A stretch of 64,000 nucleotides of DNA from Saprospiraceae bacterium (GTDB taxonomy: Bacteria > Bacteroidota > Bacteroidia > Chitinophagales > Saprospiraceae). How positions within the stretch are numbered: position 1 is the stretch's first letter; every line of letters begins with the position of its first letter. The stretch lies in the NCBI GenBank assembly GCA_028285545.1, contig JANQPA010000105.1, forward strand, positions 62,001 through 126,000. The letters are read 5' to 3'. Under the pieces are notes generated by a model. It searched no databases. It saw only the letters and a program-made list of their open reading frames with translations, and was not told the DNA's origin. Both the position numbers and the translations under genes were made by a program. This document shows, in pieces, positions 55,554 through 63,623 of the stretch.

Positions 55554-57428
55554 TTATTGAATATCAGCCAAATCCATAATACTGGCCCTATCTTCTGGAG
55601 AAAGGGCATTCCATTGTTCTGATGTAATTTCTGGGACCAATCTTTTTACAGTTTCAGGAGGTGGATTAACTGCTGAAATTGCTTTGAAAGTATCATTTAT
55701 GCTTTTCATTAAATTATCAATATCCTTTCTAGCTTCAATTTTTAACATATTGTTTTCAGGGGCCAATTGTGGTTCTCCATTTAGTCCAGAATAGGTATGT
55801 TCCATAAGAACATATTCCTCATAGAGTTCTTCCCCTACTGCTCGGATAGAATCATCAAACACTTCAGTCCAAATGTCTTCAAATGCAATCTGTAAATTGT
55901 AAAAATCGTGGAAGGACACATTATCAGCAGGTCCGGTATGTAATTTTAGGCTGTCAATATTCTCTTTTAAAGAGGCTCCATCATTACGGGATTTAACAGG
56001 CGATAAGCTAACAAGTTTTTCGGGTCCATTCATCGCCAATAATTGTCTTTCTAGAAGATCTCCTAATATTTGATCAGTAGGAATTTTGTCTTTCCCAAAT
56101 TGAGAAGCGGGGCTGCTTTCCTCTTCATTTGAATCATCATCATCGCCATTAATTATTTTATTCAAAATTATTTTAGCTCTTTCTTTTGCCAAAAAGGCTT
56201 CTGGTAAGGTTGCCCCCGCAGTAATAATGGAATCAGATCCTTGAATCCCTTTTAGTGCTAAGAGTTCATCTAGGAGAATTCCTGTTCCCTCCCAATCACC
56301 ATTAGCTGTTTTAGTAAAACCTGCATTTGTTAATTGCTCATCACTTAAAGTGATAATTGAAAGTTTACCGTTAGCTCTATCTAAATTATTTGTAATTAAG
56401 TTATTTAGTTGTAATGAAAGATCATCATTTGGTCCGAGGTAAGTGTCCTTAACTCTGTGTGCCTTAGGGAAATTTGATAGTGAAAATTCTTGAAATTTTG
56501 TTTCTCGAATTTTCTTAATTAAATCTTTTCGGGCAAGGTATTTAGGTTTATACCGCTCGTTTAATTGATTGTTTATTCTATCACAGAATTCAATATCATT
56601 ATCAATTGAGGTGATAATATCGTCTCTTCTAATCTTTGTAGTTAAGAATAGGGATTTGTTATCAGTAAGAACCTTACTCCCAGGATAGGAAATCTCATTC
56701 CTATCAAGTATAGCAGATGGAATTCTGATCAAAAAAGCTTCTTCTCTCGCAGCTTCAAATCTTGGTAAGAAATTAAAAAATAAAGTTCCATTAGAATAGT
56801 TTGTTGAATAAGGAAATAATAAGGAAGATACATAATTAGTAATATCAGTTTGATCTAGTGGTGCATGTACAACAATCAATAGATCTGGACGATCTTCAGT
56901 AATTAATTCATTATTCAAATTAGGATCTGCAAATTCCTCATCTGTAAATTGAAAAAGAAATTCGCCCTTTTCATTTGTTATTCTGGAACCAAGGTTATCT
57001 AATGCATTCTTTGTGATATTTTCAAGTTTCAATAGACCGCCTTCCTCTGAAAGTAAAATGGCTAAAAATGCAGCTCTAAGCTCATTATTTGTAGGGTCAT
57101 TAAAAAGTTCGCTTCCTATATCCTCAAGCTTTTTCAAGCTGCCACCATTATCATAATTTTCTATTTTAGATGAATTCCCTTTTTTAGAATTTTGTTTTGG
57201 AAAAATTCCTTCTAATAATTTGGTGATATCCAAATCATGAAGACTAACCAGTAAATTTGGAATACCTTGTCCAGTTTCTCTTACAACTACCTTTCCATTG
57301 ACTTTATTAATATTTGACATAAAATTTATGTTTTGCTGATTTATTGTAATGCTTATGTTCTCTTTATTACTAGCACTTTCTATTACTTTAGTTTGGCCTA
57401 GAACGTTGTTTTTGGAATCAAATGCCAT
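55554..57428 (-). CDS. Unknown protein with transthyretin-like/carboxypeptidase-regulatory domain
   Basis: I choose the ATG at 57428 (624 residues); a TTG at 57512 and an ATG at 57320 are alternatives. From about residue 43, NGKVVVRETGQGIPNLLVSLHDLD, later SRITNEKGEFLFQF and RPDLLIVVHAPLD, form the pattern of a transthyretin-like domain with an insertion of about 100 residues. The remaining 400 residues are helical and acidic, with a DDDDSNEEE stretch, and match nothing I know. No signal peptide is present. It sits between the peptidoglycan-binding and coiled-coil genes with gaps under 130 bases. Confidence 0.72.
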   Translation of the reverse strand: MAFDSKNNVLGQTKVIESASNKENISITINQQNINFMSNINKVNGKVVVRETGQGIPNLLVSLHDLDITKLLEGIFPKQNSKKGNSSKIENYDNGGSLKKLEDIGSELFNDPTNNELRAAFLAILLSEEGGLLKLENITKNALDNLGSRITNEKGEFLFQFTDEEFADPNLNNELITEDRPDLLIVVHAPLDQTDITNYVSSLLFPYSTNYSNGTLFFNFLPRFEAAREEAFLIRIPSAILDRNEISYPGSKVLTDNKSLFLTTKIRRDDIITSIDNDIEFCDRINNQLNERYKPKYLARKDLIKKIRETKFQEFSLSNFPKAHRVKDTYLGPNDDLSLQLNNLITNNLDRANGKLSIITLSDEQLTNAGFTKTANGDWEGTGILLDELLALKGIQGSDSIITAGATLPEAFLAKERAKIILNKIINGDDDDSNEEESSPASQFGKDKIPTDQILGDLLERQLLAMNGPEKLVSLSPVKSRNDGASLKENIDSLKLHTGPADNVSFHDFYNLQIAFEDIWTEVFDDSIRAVGEELYEEYVLMEHTYSGLNGEPQLAPENNMLKIEARKDIDNLMKSINDTFKAISAVNPPPETVKRLVPEITSEQWNALSPEDRASIMDLADIQ

Positions 57429-57555
57429 AAAATAAATCCGGTCTAACTTTTCCTGGAGAAGTTTACTGACAGATTTTTTTGATTCTAAATATCCACAGCC
57501 AAAATATTTCAAATAGAACTCTTTAATTATTACGCAACCATATTGTTATTTAAGC

Positions 57556-58527
57556 CTAAATAAACCTTCTAGGTTCCCATTCAATTCCTAAACCAATGGC
57601 TGTATTAGGACCTACAATGCCATCACTTGCTCCAGGTCCAAAATATTCTAATTGAAAAATACACACAGCTTTGAAGGTCGCTGGTCCAAAATCTCCATCA
57701 ATTTTACCTAAATAATACCCTTGTTCTTTTAATCCCCTTTGGACAATAGTTACCAACTTATATTCTTCATTCTTTCCAGATATTGACTTGTCATTTGAAC
57801 CATATCTTAATCTTGGCAATACATGTTTATCAATTCTACTACCACTAACCTTTGCAGCATCGCGTCCATTTAGCAAAGCATAATAGAAGTTTTCTTGCTC
57901 AATACCATATGCATTTCCCAAGAACACTGACCAAGGTCCTATATGATGATTATGTTTATCATTTGGATTTTTAGTCTTTGGGTATCCCATTATAACTTGA
58001 CAACCAGCGCTGTAGAATTTTTGGCCATTAGCTCCCATTGAATAGGCAGCATGAATATTGTCATAAGGAAATGTATATTCGATTCTATCATTAGAATCAT
58101 AATCTAAATCATCTGCTGTGCGCTGGATTGGAGCTGCAAAATCCATTCTAAAGGCTTCGTAACTTGAAGGTGCTTGATACTTATGCCGCCCTTTTTTGTA
58201 TTTTTTGAATAAGCCCGTCATTAATTGATTAGTTCCATTTCCATTAAATGGAATCGATTTCTTAATAAAGTCTTCATGTGGAACCGTACTTCCTGGGAAA
58301 AGAGCGAACGTATTTTCTTTTGGTTTCCATTGCCCAAGTGTACAACGTAAAAACTTATAGTTCACATCTGATAGCACTAATTCATGTGAATCTGAAAAAT
58401 GAACAGAATCTTCCATCGATACGGGAAGGCATCCACGAAGGCCAAAAAATATCAATTGATCCTTAGGTACTTCAAAATAGTTGAGGTTAAAGAGTTTTCT
58501 GAGATCCTTGTAAGTGAAATTAAACAT
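57556..58527 (-). CDS. L,D-transpeptidase-like domain with C-terminal peptidoglycan-binding domain
   Basis: 323 residues without a signal peptide. In residues 70-225, NIHAAYSMG (His159) and YSAGCQVIMG (Cys176) resemble the His...SxGC catalytic signature of YkuD-type L,D-transpeptidases, although the overall similarity is weak. Residues 255-316 (VQRGLKEQGYYLGKIDGDFG, TFKAVCIFQ, DGIVGPNTA) are a clear PG_binding_1 domain. It should act on, or bind, cell-wall peptidoglycan. It is the first gene of the minus-strand block and is divergent from the HTH paralogues. The lack of an export signal suggests release by lysis or by a dedicated machine. Confidence 0.75.
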   Translation of the reverse strand: MFNFTYKDLRKLFNLNYFEVPKDQLIFFGLRGCLPVSMEDSVHFSDSHELVLSDVNYKFLRCTLGQWKPKENTFALFPGSTVPHEDFIKKSIPFNGNGTNQLMTGLFKKYKKGRHKYQAPSSYEAFRMDFAAPIQRTADDLDYDSNDRIEYTFPYDNIHAAYSMGANGQKFYSAGCQVIMGYPKTKNPNDKHNHHIGPWSVFLGNAYGIEQENFYYALLNGRDAAKVSGSRIDKHVLPRLRYGSNDKSISGKNEEYKLVTIVQRGLKEQGYYLGKIDGDFGPATFKAVCIFQLEYFGPGASDGIVGPNTAIGLGIEWEPRRFI

Positions 58528-58789
58528 GCCAATTTTCTTTATTAAAGAATATTAGAAATCTTCAGAATTAATTTCCTACACCTTTTAGCAAGCAAGAAAA
58601 ATTCTATCGAAGTCTTTTTGGCAATATCGTGAACTATAGTATTTGTGTGGAAGGGAAAAAGGCAAATGAAAAATTTGTTTTTTTGATTTTTACAGAAATC
58701 AAGTACAAATTTTCTATTACTGAAGCTAATATTTTGTAATTTCCATAAATTGTAAATCCAAAAATTTGAATTTTTATCGACTAATTAAT
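58528..58789. promoter_or_regulatory. Divergent promoter region of the block
   Basis: 262 AT-rich bases between the peptidoglycan-binding gene (minus) and the first HTH paralogue (plus). It must contain both promoters. TAATATTTTG near 58730 is shared with the region before the membrane-protein gene. It would be the natural place for the HTH proteins to bind. Confidence 0.4.
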
Positions 58790-59812
58790 ATGCATACTCA
58801 AAGTAAACTCCAGAGATTATTATTTGAAAAAATTTTGGGAAAATATTCAAATCAATCTGTTGCAATACAAGAATTAATGGAAATACTCTCCATCGCTAAA
58901 GATGGAATTCATAATAGAAAAAATGGCAAAATTCTCCTCAAGGCAGCTGAAATTAAATCATTAGCTCAGCATTATAATATTTCCATAGATGAGTTATTAA
59001 TAAAAGTTTCTAACAAAACTTTCTTTAGTCACAATTTACATCAGAAGACTATCACAAGCTTTAGAGATTATTTGCTTTCCGTTAATCATCATGTAACTTA
59101 TTTTAGTAAGCTCCCAAAAAACAAAATATATTACGCTTCACGGGATATTCCAATCTTTTTTTACATGATGTTTCCAAATTTGCTGTCATTCAAATTGTAT
59201 ATATACGGTTTAACGACCTGGTATTTTGACTATCTTCAAGATCAAAAATTTAATTTCGACATTGTAAAACATGAAGAACATCAAATTGCAAAAAAGGTCT
59301 GTACTCTTTCTTGTTCATTTAATAGCTACCATATTTGGACTCATTCAATTATTGAACAGACTCTCAACCAAATAGAATATATTGCCTTTGACGGAAAATT
59401 TGAAAAAAAAGAAATTGCCATAACACTTTGTAATGAAGTTCTTTCAGTAATTCAGCATTGTGAAGCTATGGCCGAAGCGGGGAGGAAATTCTTGCCAAAT
59501 GGAAATTTTACTGATTCTTATGGTGAATTTCATCTTTTCCATAATGAACTAGCCAGTTTTAATAACTCCATTCTTGCCATTTCAAATCAACAAAAATTAG
59601 TTTTCAATACATTTGATAATCCTAATTTTTTATTTTCAAACGATAAAAAATTAGGTGATTCTACTGAGAATTGGTTCAAAAAACTTGTTAAACAATCTGA
59701 ATCACTAAGTGTTCAATCTGAGTTGCATAGGAAAAAATATTTCAACCAACTATATAAAAAGATTGATCGTTTTCAAAAAAGATTAGAGACCATTTTTGAA
59801 TTTCATTTGTAG
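58790..59812 (+). CDS. HTH-like regulator, first of two tandem paralogues
   Basis: The ATG at 58790 gives 340 residues; a TTG eight codons earlier is the alternative. Residues 30-75 form an HTH-like helical region ending in EIKSLAQHYNISIDELL, typical of XRE-type recognition and following helices. The rest is a helical domain with IYYASRDIPIFFYMMFPNLLSFKLYIYGLT and IIEQTLNQIEYIA, shared with the next gene. There is no membrane anchor. It is probably a DNA-binding regulator with a ligand or partner-binding domain, divergent from the peptidoglycan-binding gene. Confidence 0.7.
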   Translation: MHTQSKLQRLLFEKILGKYSNQSVAIQELMEILSIAKDGIHNRKNGKILLKAAEIKSLAQHYNISIDELLIKVSNKTFFSHNLHQKTITSFRDYLLSVNHHVTYFSKLPKNKIYYASRDIPIFFYMMFPNLLSFKLYIYGLTTWYFDYLQDQKFNFDIVKHEEHQIAKKVCTLSCSFNSYHIWTHSIIEQTLNQIEYIAFDGKFEKKEIAITLCNEVLSVIQHCEAMAEAGRKFLPNGNFTDSYGEFHLFHNELASFNNSILAISNQQKLVFNTFDNPNFLFSNDKKLGDSTENWFKKLVKQSESLSVQSELHRKKYFNQLYKKIDRFQKRLETIFEFHL

Positions 59813-59838
59813 ATGAAATTTCTGAAAAACCCCTAAAT

Positions 59839-60858
59839 ATGGATCAGCAATTTAACTTTCAAGAAGAATTAATTAATCAAATTAAATTTCGATTTAAAGG
59901 AAGCCGGAATTGGGTTCATGTACTTAATGAAATCCTGTCATTAAGTCCGGAAGTTATATATAGCAGACAAAGGGGAGATACTCAATTAAATATTGACGAG
60001 GTACAGGCGATTGCTCAGAATTTTGATATCTCTATTGATAAATTATTACATGGGAAACAGGATATAATTTTATTTTCTTATAATCAGTATGACCGGGAAA
60101 TTACAAGCTTTAAAGATTATCTCGATCAAATTTATTCGCAAGTAACTACATTAAATCAGCTTCAGGGCTTGAAAGTATACTACTCTTCTCGAGAGATTCC
60201 ATTTTTTATTTTTATGATGTTCCCTAAACTTCTGGCCTTTAAATTATATCTTTTTGGTTTAACAGAATGGGAATTTGAATATTTACAAAACAGGAAATTT
60301 AGCTTTGATATAGTTGGTAAGAATGAACTTGAGCAAGCTAAAAATATTACTTCTAAATATTGCTTGGTAGATAGTATTAACCTTTGGCCTATCTCTGTAC
60401 TTGAACAAACATTAAACCAGATTGTGTACATGGCACAAATTGGTAATTTTCAAGATAAAGAAATACCTATTTCCATTTGTGGAGAGGTAAGAGAATGCAT
60501 TAATCATTCTCTAATAATGGCTCAAAAAGGTAAAAAATTTCTTCCAGGAGAAGATTCTAATAATCAAGGAGGGTCTTTTAATCTATTTTTTAATGAGATA
60601 GCTAGTCCCGATAATATAATCTTAATTGTTGCTGAAAACCAGAGGGCATTATTCAACACTTTTACTTCTCCAAATTATATTTTTAGTTACGATCAAGGAA
60701 TTTGCCATTATATGGAAAAATGGTTTGAAAATATTTTAAGCCACTCTACTTCTTTAAGTGTGTACGATAGAAAAAGCAGAAATCATTACTTTAACAAATT
60801 AAATGATAAAATTGATACGACGTTAAAACGAATAGACCAGATCTTTGAGTTCCTTTAG
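59839..60858 (+). CDS. HTH-like regulator, second of two tandem paralogues
   Basis: 339 residues, collinear with the preceding gene throughout. Shared blocks include AIAQNFDISIDKLL, ITSFKDYL, VYYSSREIPFFIFMMFP, LAFKLYLFGLT, EQTLNQIVYMA and a KKFLPG segment. By eye about 40% of residues agree. It starts 26 bases after the first copy ends, so the pair arose by tandem duplication and is co-transcribed. Ligand and DNA target are unknown; two diverged copies may form a heterodimer or recognise different signals. Confidence 0.7.
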   Translation: MDQQFNFQEELINQIKFRFKGSRNWVHVLNEILSLSPEVIYSRQRGDTQLNIDEVQAIAQNFDISIDKLLHGKQDIILFSYNQYDREITSFKDYLDQIYSQVTTLNQLQGLKVYYSSREIPFFIFMMFPKLLAFKLYLFGLTEWEFEYLQNRKFSFDIVGKNELEQAKNITSKYCLVDSINLWPISVLEQTLNQIVYMAQIGNFQDKEIPISICGEVRECINHSLIMAQKGKKFLPGEDSNNQGGSFNLFFNEIASPDNIILIVAENQRALFNTFTSPNYIFSYDQGICHYMEKWFENILSHSTSLSVYDRKSRNHYFNKLNDKIDTTLKRIDQIFEFL

Positions 60859-61259
60859 ATGGTTAATCCGGTCTTCAATACAATAGTCTACATACAAATA
60901 AAAAGTACACGGAAGTGTATTAAGAAATCAAGAATGATTTAAAGTGCCATCACGCTCATTCAATATGATTAAAATCAAATATTTGAATTTATTCCTATTA
61001 AATTAATGACAACGATTCCGACAACTTGTGGATTTTGAAAAAATCTAAACGACTGTTTTTCAGTAGAATTCAGAATGGTCGGAGAGTCTGGATGGGACCA
61101 TGAATCATTAATAATTCCCAATAAAGCTACTATCTTTCAACTTACATGAATAATTATTAAATTGTAATTGAGTCTTAATTTAAATTCTACTACCTTATCA
61201 TAAGTTTGAATATTACATAAAGATTCTATTAATATAATCAAAAACTAAATCTCATTGGT
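60859..61259. other. Intergenic region with the right 93-base repeat
   Basis: 401 bases between the HTH pair and the FHA/kinase cluster. The right repeat lies at 61006-61098. The remaining 160 bases before the FHA gene must contain its promoter; a TTTG at 61205 has no clear partner element. No gene is seen. Confidence 0.5.
61006..61098 (+). repeat. 93-base direct repeat, right copy
   Basis: Same length and orientation as 51194-51286, about 80% identical without gaps. The best-kept parts are both ends, as expected if these are the functional parts of the element. No further copy was noticed in the window. Confidence 0.8.
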
Positions 61260-62123
61260 TTGAAAGAAAGATTTCGTGAGCTTTTAACTAAAGGAAAAAC
61301 TCAGGAACTATTAGATCTTCTTTTAGATATAACAAAAAAAAGGGGCTTAAACCTCTTATTTGAGGAAACTCTTTTGCAATCTGCAAAATATTCCGAATAC
61401 ATAAAGACAAGACTGCGTGGGACCTTAAAGGTGGAAGATCTGAATGTATCCATTTCTAAAATAAATGAGGCACTTCTATACATCATCAATCAGCTTCCTG
61501 ATGAAATTGGAACAAACAAAAATATTCCGAACAAAATAGTTCAAATAATCATCCAAGGTCATGCTTTCGAAGCCAATGTAGTATTTGGGGACTTAGCTAC
61601 ATTAGGTCGTTCGCCATACTGCGATTTTTCTTTTCAAAAAAGTTATAAAGATATAAGTAATTGGCATGCAAAAATCAAATATTATCAAGAAAGAAATGAA
61701 TTCCAAATTGAGGACTTAGATTCTACGAATGGGACATATTTAAACGGAGAAAAAATTTATTCCCCAAGAAAAATTAAATTTGACTCAATGGTTCGATTAG
61801 GGTCATATTTAGAATTTCATTTCAAACAAGATAATTCTGATATCCATTCAGTTGGGACTTTGGTATATTATTCTAAGGAAGGCAAGGAATTAGGCAGATA
61901 CTGTCTTGTCCCTAAATCTTATATAAAAATTGGCAATAGTTTAAATCACCTTAAACTACCATTAATAAACCATGAGACTTCAATAGGGGCATTATCCTGT
62001 ATTGATAAACGAATTTATTTTGTTGAACATACTGAAAAAATTAAAGGAAAAATGTCCAAAGAGATTATTAATCAAGAAGTCTTTAATTTTGAATCAATCA
62101 GTTTGCAGATAAAAATCATTTAG
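61260..62123 (+). CDS. EAD11-FHA adaptor protein
   Basis: 287 residues. The start is a TTG at 61260; no ATG lies before the conserved N-terminal domain. Residues 1-81 fit effector-associated domain 11 (RELLTKGKTQELLDLLL, LLQSAKYSEYIK, ISKINEALLYIINQLP), an adaptor module of predicted conflict systems. Residues 93-190 are an FHA domain with Gly116-Arg117, Ser133/His136 and Asn157-Gly158, all the phosphothreonine-binding residues. A short beta-rich tail follows. It is the first gene of the kinase cluster and probably links phosphorylation to an EAD11-bearing effector. Confidence 0.85.
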   Translation: MKERFRELLTKGKTQELLDLLLDITKKRGLNLLFEETLLQSAKYSEYIKTRLRGTLKVEDLNVSISKINEALLYIINQLPDEIGTNKNIPNKIVQIIIQGHAFEANVVFGDLATLGRSPYCDFSFQKSYKDISNWHAKIKYYQERNEFQIEDLDSTNGTYLNGEKIYSPRKIKFDSMVRLGSYLEFHFKQDNSDIHSVGTLVYYSKEGKELGRYCLVPKSYIKIGNSLNHLKLPLINHETSIGALSCIDKRIYFVEHTEKIKGKMSKEIINQEVFNFESISLQIKII

Positions 62124-62126
62124 AGC

Positions 62127-63608
62127 ATGGCTGTTGAATTGAAATGTCAAAATTGTAAGGCAAATTTTCCTCCCTCTGCTACTGAGTGTAAAATTTGTGG
62201 TACTCCTTTTACAACTTCATTAGGACCCACCGAAGATGGGAATTTAGATCAAATTGAATTTAAAATAGAAAATGATTATCAAGCACCAGATCCATTTGCT
62301 TTTCCTCCTGACCTAAAGAAATATAAATACAATTTAATAAGCCTTTCAATTGCATTATTTACACTAATAAACATCTCATATTTTATTTTTACTTCTAAGT
62401 TAAGTTCTTATGAATATTTTATATCAAAATGTTTATCAGATTTAAATGAAGAATATAATTGGAAGAAAAAACCGAATTTTTCGGATTTACAGGAAATCGA
62501 TATAATCCTTGTTCCACCAAATGATCAATACTTAGCTTCGCAGTTTGAAAAAATACTAACAAAACTACCCTTTAAGCAAGTAGGTAAGGAAAATAAAGAA
62601 TTCAGAAATAGAATCGAGATAGATTCTGCTTTCGTTTTTGAAAGACTTCAAAAGAAGAAAAAGGACATTCTTATAATAAAAGGAGAAAAAAGTATTTTAA
62701 ATTCATCTCTTAGAATGAATTATTATCAATTTAATTTTTCCACCAATTTTAGAGAGCCGAACTTCACCAGTTTTGTTGGATTTAGTCATTTGTTTACTAT
62801 TCTATTGGATTTAGCTCTAATTTTACTTCTAATCTATTTATTTAAATACTTTAAATTCCGTCGTATTAAAAAATATAGAATTGAACAAAGATTGATTTTC
62901 GATAAGTTTCAGGAGGACAGAACTATACTAATGGTTAAGTTAAAGCAAAATGTAGATCGAATTGTTGAAATAGCCAAAAAAGGTGAAATAGCGAAAGCAT
63001 TAATTGAAATAAATAAGGTATTAAAATTAAATCCGCAATTTCTTGAAGCGCAGGACCTAAAAAAATTGCTTCAATTGGCAAATAAACAAGAGAATCAATC
63101 CATAAAAGGAAAAGAATTTGAATCAATAATTATAACCAATAAGCAGGAAAATAATTCTTTGTTATACCTAAGAGTCCTAGGTACTCCTTATGCTTACAAA
63201 GCACCATCAGATTTGGAAAAAATTACTATCGGTCGACAGAGAAGAAAAAAAAACAGCCCTGGAAATGATGTAGTTATTAGAATACCTGGTTCAGAAATTA
63301 AAAGCCGGAGGATAAGTAGACAACACTTGGAAATCATCCAAATGAATTCAGAGTTTTATGTAATTGACAAAAGTAATGGCAGATTAAAATTAAATGGAAA
63401 ATTACTCAAATATAATGTGCCCGTTCGTTTAGTATCAATGGATAGACTATTAATTTCAGGAATTTTAACATTAGAAGTCATAATAAGATCTAGGTTAATT
63501 GGGAATAAATTAGGTGCAGTACTAAAGATAGATGATCCTGATAATTTGGAGCATAATTTTTTCATTGAAGCAACCCTAGGAGATTTACGCACAAACATAT
63601 CTGAATAA
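62127..63608 (+). CDS. Zinc-ribbon, membrane-spanning, C-terminal FHA protein
   Basis: 493 residues. An N-terminal zinc ribbon has Cys7, Cys10, Cys21 and Cys24. Two membrane helices lie at about 69-88 and 221-241 with a 130-residue region between them, probably outside the cytosol. A charged, TPR-like helical stretch (255-320) is followed by an FHA domain (345-455) with Gly369-Arg370, Ser397/His400 and Asn423-Gly424. Both the ribbon and the FHA domain would then face the cytosol. It starts three bases after the EAD11-FHA gene and should be a membrane partner of the kinase. Confidence 0.85.
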   Translation: MAVELKCQNCKANFPPSATECKICGTPFTTSLGPTEDGNLDQIEFKIENDYQAPDPFAFPPDLKKYKYNLISLSIALFTLINISYFIFTSKLSSYEYFISKCLSDLNEEYNWKKKPNFSDLQEIDIILVPPNDQYLASQFEKILTKLPFKQVGKENKEFRNRIEIDSAFVFERLQKKKKDILIIKGEKSILNSSLRMNYYQFNFSTNFREPNFTSFVGFSHLFTILLDLALILLLIYLFKYFKFRRIKKYRIEQRLIFDKFQEDRTILMVKLKQNVDRIVEIAKKGEIAKALIEINKVLKLNPQFLEAQDLKKLLQLANKQENQSIKGKEFESIIITNKQENNSLLYLRVLGTPYAYKAPSDLEKITIGRQRRKKNSPGNDVVIRIPGSEIKSRRISRQHLEIIQMNSEFYVIDKSNGRLKLNGKLLKYNVPVRLVSMDRLLISGILTLEVIIRSRLIGNKLGAVLKIDDPDNLEHNFFIEATLGDLRTNISE

Positions 63609-63623
63609 CTAAATTCCATTAAA

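Noticed and set aside
51194-61098. Interpretation of the 93-base repeats as ends of an intact transposon
   Set aside because: They are direct rather than inverted, 80% identical, and no transposase or integrase lies between them.
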